From positions 23,101 through 87,100 of the forward strand of contig CAJUMF010000017.1 of the NCBI GenBank assembly GCA_910586965.1: a DNA stretch of 64,000 nucleotides, in the 5' to 3' direction. The DNA comes from an uncultured Dorea sp. (GTDB lineage: Bacteria; Bacillota; Clostridia; Lachnospirales; Lachnospiraceae). The position numbers and the translations under genes were made by a program. Under the pieces are notes generated by a model that was not told where the DNA came from, searched no databases, and saw nothing but the letters and a program-made list of their open reading frames with translations. Shown here piece after piece: positions 62,176 through 64,000 of the stretch; the first letter of the stretch is position 1; every line of letters starts with the position of its first letter.

Positions 62176-62910
62176 CTACTTCACCCCTCCCTCTTTCCTG
62201 TATGTCTTTACCCGGTAAGTTCCTTTCTGTACATCCGCCCGAATCTTGTCGTATTCCCGCTGGTTAATCGGCACATATTTAATCCATTCTCCCGCGTGGA
62301 CTAAAAACGGGTCTTCCTTTGAGTAGTCGCAGATGGTAAGGGGCGTTCCTCCCACGATATTCCACCCGCAGGGCTGGGGAAACGGTATCAGATTGGAAAG
62401 ATTAAGCTGCGCCACGATAGACTGTCCGGCAATCTTCACCCTCGGCGACTCCCTCCTCTTAAAGTGAAACGGCTCCTCAAACCTTGCCGCATAAGCATGA
62501 CCCGGCGCAAAGCCCAGCATGTATGTATAATACTCATGCTCCGAATGCATCCGGATAAACTCCTTCACCGACACATCCTCGAACTTCGCGCAGTCCTCAA
62601 GGTCCGGCCCTAACTCCCCGCCGTAGCAAATCGGAACCTCTTTGACGATTCCTCCCTCGTCCTTCACGCCTTCCAGGTTCTTAAGCCGTTTTTCAATCTC
62701 CGCCTTAAGCCCGCCAAACCGAATCACCTGGGGCTTATAGTGGACCATGAGCGACGCGTAGGTTGGCACCATCTCCGTGACCCCGTCTATCGGATTCTTT
62801 GTCAAGTCCGACATAAGCCCGCGCACCTTCTGATTCACATCCAGGCTAATCTCATCGCCTAACTGGACGGAAATCGCCGTATCGCCTGAAATCAAGAATT
62901 TTGCCTCCAT
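62176..62910 (-). CDS. pxpB: 5-oxoprolinase subunit B (KipI-like)
   Basis: This 244-residue protein has the KipI-family FLISGDTAISVQLGDEISLDVNQKVRGL start and a GFAPGHAYAARF loop near 140, where the usual form is GFxPGFPYL. It pairs with PxpC. ATG 62910 follows AAGGAG; an upstream in-frame ATG is not used. It is the first gene of the operon. The KipI name refers to a B. subtilis kinase inhibitor, but the operon supports 5-oxoprolinase. Confidence 0.93.
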   Translation of the reverse strand: MEAKFLISGDTAISVQLGDEISLDVNQKVRGLMSDLTKNPIDGVTEMVPTYASLMVHYKPQVIRFGGLKAEIEKRLKNLEGVKDEGGIVKEVPICYGGELGPDLEDCAKFEDVSVKEFIRMHSEHEYYTYMLGFAPGHAYAARFEEPFHFKRRESPRVKIAGQSIVAQLNLSNLIPFPQPCGWNIVGGTPLTICDYSKEDPFLVHAGEWIKYVPINQREYDKIRADVQKGTYRVKTYRKEGGVK

Positions 62911-63086
62911 CTGGAACTCCTTTCTTCTCTTGTGCTGTTTGTGCATAATGTCTATTTTGTTCTATATTTATTATTAATTTTCTTTCACTTTATTTGCTAA
63001 TTAGAATATATCACACATGAAACATTTTAAAAAATGAATTATTTGTCTATAATATATTAATGATTTTTATAATTGGTTGCAAAAAA

Positions 63087-63110
63087 TCCGGCAGGATTGC
63101 TCCCGCCGGA
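63087..63110. terminator. Orphan hairpin with T-tracts on either strand
   Basis: TCCGGC (63087-63092) pairs with GCCGGA (63105-63110), with further GG/CC pairs inside. A TTTTTT follows on the minus strand and an AAAAAA on the plus strand. It lies about 180 bp upstream of pxpB and may be an attenuator in its leader or the leftover of a lost gene. The rest of the gap 62911-63132 is AT-rich and shows nothing else. Confidence 0.55.
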
Positions 63111-63132
63111 CAAAAAACCATTTTTTATCTAC

Positions 63133-63146
63133 ACGTAATATTACGT
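63133..63146. promoter_or_regulatory. 14-bp palindrome, candidate HicB operator
   Basis: ACGTAATATTACGT is a perfect palindrome ending 8 bp before the -35 of the hicAB promoter. HicB has a ribbon-helix-helix tail that could bind it. Confidence 0.55.
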
Positions 63147-63153
63147 ATTTCAA

Positions 63154-63182
63154 TTGACATAGACCCCATTGCATGTCATAAT
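63154..63182 (+). promoter_or_regulatory. hicAB promoter
   Basis: TTGACA (63154-63159) and CATAAT (63177-63182) are 17 bp apart, upstream of the hicA remnant. Confidence 0.7.
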
Positions 63183-63215
63183 AAAGACATGATTAAGGAA
63201 AGGAGAAGTTTCTCG

Positions 63216-63275
63216 ATGCCGATGACATCACGCGAGATGATTAGACACCTCAAGAAAAATGGTTTTAAATTATGA
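63216..63275 (+). pseudogene. hicA: Truncated HicA toxin
   Basis: The short frame MPMTSREMIRHLKKNGFKL (19 residues) is the N-terminal part of HicA, which is normally about 60 residues with the catalytic His in a GSH motif. Here the frame stops right after NGFKL. The TGA overlaps the hicB ATG (ATGA), as in normal hicAB pairs, so an internal deletion appears to have removed the core while leaving the junction. The AAGGAG site is intact. The RNase activity should be lost. Confidence 0.75.
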
Positions 63276-63667
63276 AAAAATTATTTTATCCGGCATTATT
63301 CCACAAAGCGGAAGAAGGCGGCTTTTGGATATCTTTTCCTGATATTCCCGAATGCCTTACTCAAGGCGATGATATGGAGCAGGCTTACGAAATGGCTGTA
63401 GATGCACTTGGCCTGGCGTTGACTTGCCGCGAAAAAGAACATCAGCCATTTCCTGATGTATCAGACCCAACCTCGGTCATTATAGAACCGGATTCATTTC
63501 TTGTCGTAATAGAGTTTGATATGCTTGCCTACAAAAAACGCACAAATTCACGCGCCGTAAAGAAAACTCTGAGCATCCCTGCATGGTTAAATGAGGCTGC
63601 CATGGCAATGGACTTAAATTTCTCACAGATTTTACAAGAGGCCCTTATTTCTAAAATACAACATTAA
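63272..63667 (+). CDS. hicB: HicB-family antitoxin
   Basis: This 131-residue protein has the partly degraded RNase H-like HicB domain (FYPALFHKAEEGGFWISFPDIPECLTQGDD) at about 4-60 and a ribbon-helix-helix tail (TLSIPAWLNEAAMAMDLNFSQILQEALISKI) at about 98-130. It neutralises HicA and represses its own promoter. Translation is coupled to the hicA remnant. It appears intact though its toxin is broken, so it may act as a free repressor. Confidence 0.92.
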   Translation: MKKLFYPALFHKAEEGGFWISFPDIPECLTQGDDMEQAYEMAVDALGLALTCREKEHQPFPDVSDPTSVIIEPDSFLVVIEFDMLAYKKRTNSRAVKKTLSIPAWLNEAAMAMDLNFSQILQEALISKIQH

Positions 63668-63699
63668 CAAATGATTACTGTTTTCACATTTTGAACATC

Positions 63700-63734
63700 A
63701 AAAAGACTGGCGCAATTCAACACCAGTCTTTTTT
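63700..63734 (+). terminator. Terminator of hicB
   Basis: AAAAAGACTGG (63700-63710) pairs with CCAGTCTTTTT (63723-63733) and ends in TTTT. The AT-rich stretch 63735-63894 holds nothing I can support. Confidence 0.88.
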
Positions 63735-63894
63735 AATATAATCAGAAAATATGAAATACAGCCTATCGCCATAGTATTTACATAACCCTTAAATTGAATA
63801 TACGCGCAAATCACTAATAATACAATAGCCAAAACAATAATAGATTATAATTTTTCACTCTTTCTTATTTTACAGCATATACGGTAAACATTTA

Positions 63895-64000
63895 GTTACT
63901 GTTCACACAGGACTTTGCATTCACTGCAAAGTCCGTAAGAAAATGATTCAGGCGTGAGCAAATCCCATTCGCGAAGCGAATTTTAAATGGATTTGCGAAG
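63895..64000. mobile_element. MITE-like element, second copy, cut by the window edge
   Basis: This begins GTTACTGTTCAC like the copy at 56860 and follows it through the GGATTTGCGAAG arm. The first hairpin is now GGACTTTGCA/TGCAAAGTCC (the other has GTAC/GTAC ends), and the nested hairpin is ATTCGC-gaa-GCGAAT (the other ATTCAC/GTGAAT). Both differences preserve pairing. The right end is outside the window. Confidence 0.85.

Noticed and set aside
63060..63215. Upstream extension of the hicA frame to 63060
   Set aside because: It runs through the hairpin, palindrome and promoter and lacks a ribosome-binding site; the site at 63198-63203 points to the ATG at 63216 or 63222.

Overview
The window looks like the chromosome of an anaerobic, gut-type Clostridia, most likely a Lachnospiraceae. 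The signs are strong AAGGAGG ribosome-binding sites, AT-rich sigma-A promoters, many carbohydrate ABC transporters of the Lachnospiraceae type, a str operon (rpsL-rpsG-fusA-tuf), a 2[4Fe-4S] ferredoxin, a Big_2/DUF6273 surface protein, and PD-(D/E)XK AAA-ATPase-like and Rpn-type proteins. No rRNA, tRNA, CRISPR array, phage or intact insertion sequence was seen.

Layout. 1-7.8 kb: the tail of a LysR regulator, an AroM-family gene, an AAA-ATPase-like/PD-(D/E)XK protein, and a 1354-residue secreted protein whose DUF6273 domain resembles a diversity-generating-retroelement target. 7.8-18.4 kb: a carbohydrate locus with a seven-gene minus-strand operon (binding protein, two permeases, two aldo/keto reductases, PfkB kinase, class II aldolase). 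Beside it are an ADP-dependent-type sugar kinase, an RpiR regulator and a second class II aldolase. Several promoters here carry related TATTTTCAT or GAAAA-N4-TTTTC motifs. 18.4-23.1 kb: str operon. 23.2-33.9 kb: housekeeping and mixed genes (hemerythrin-CheX-like-REC fusion, a 6S-like RNA candidate, glf, HD protein, orphan sugar-binding lipoprotein, ferredoxin, dnaB, rplI, gdpP, galE).

32.9-42.3 kb: a sugar uptake operon (binding protein, two permeases, nucleotidyltransferase, NahK-like kinase, galE) divergent from an AraC regulator and a DUF5107 protein. It resembles the lacto-N-biose/galacto-N-biose pathway but has no phosphorylase. 42.4-51.7 kb: a compact nine-gene minus-strand unit (degenerate sigma-54-type regulator, UroD-like methyltransferase, MetNIQ-type transporter, tautomerase, M20 amidohydrolase, aldo/keto reductase, truncated DhaK, DhaL). 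I cannot match it to a described pathway. It lies downstream of a decayed L-cysteine desulfidase gene and between two copies of a 32-bp hairpin sequence (31/32 identical). 52.6-56.7 kb: a small membrane protein, an ORC/STAND-like ATPase overlapping a TPR protein, a frameshifted remnant and an Rpn/PD-(D/E)XK protein.

56.85-57.0 kb: a 133-bp MITE-like element with perfect 12-bp terminal inverted repeats and a perfect 8-bp target duplication. A second copy runs off the right edge, and the two copies differ by compensatory changes in both hairpins. 57.0-62.9 kb: a 5-oxoprolinase operon (pxpB, pxpC, 2-hydroxyacid dehydrogenase, pxpA, two organic-acid transporters). 63.1-63.7 kb: a HicAB module whose toxin is cut to 19 residues while the antitoxin is intact.

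The best candidates for undescribed biology are the 42.4-51.7 kb operon, the ADP-kinase/aldolase locus, the ATPase-TPR pair, the DGR-like variable region and the MITE.
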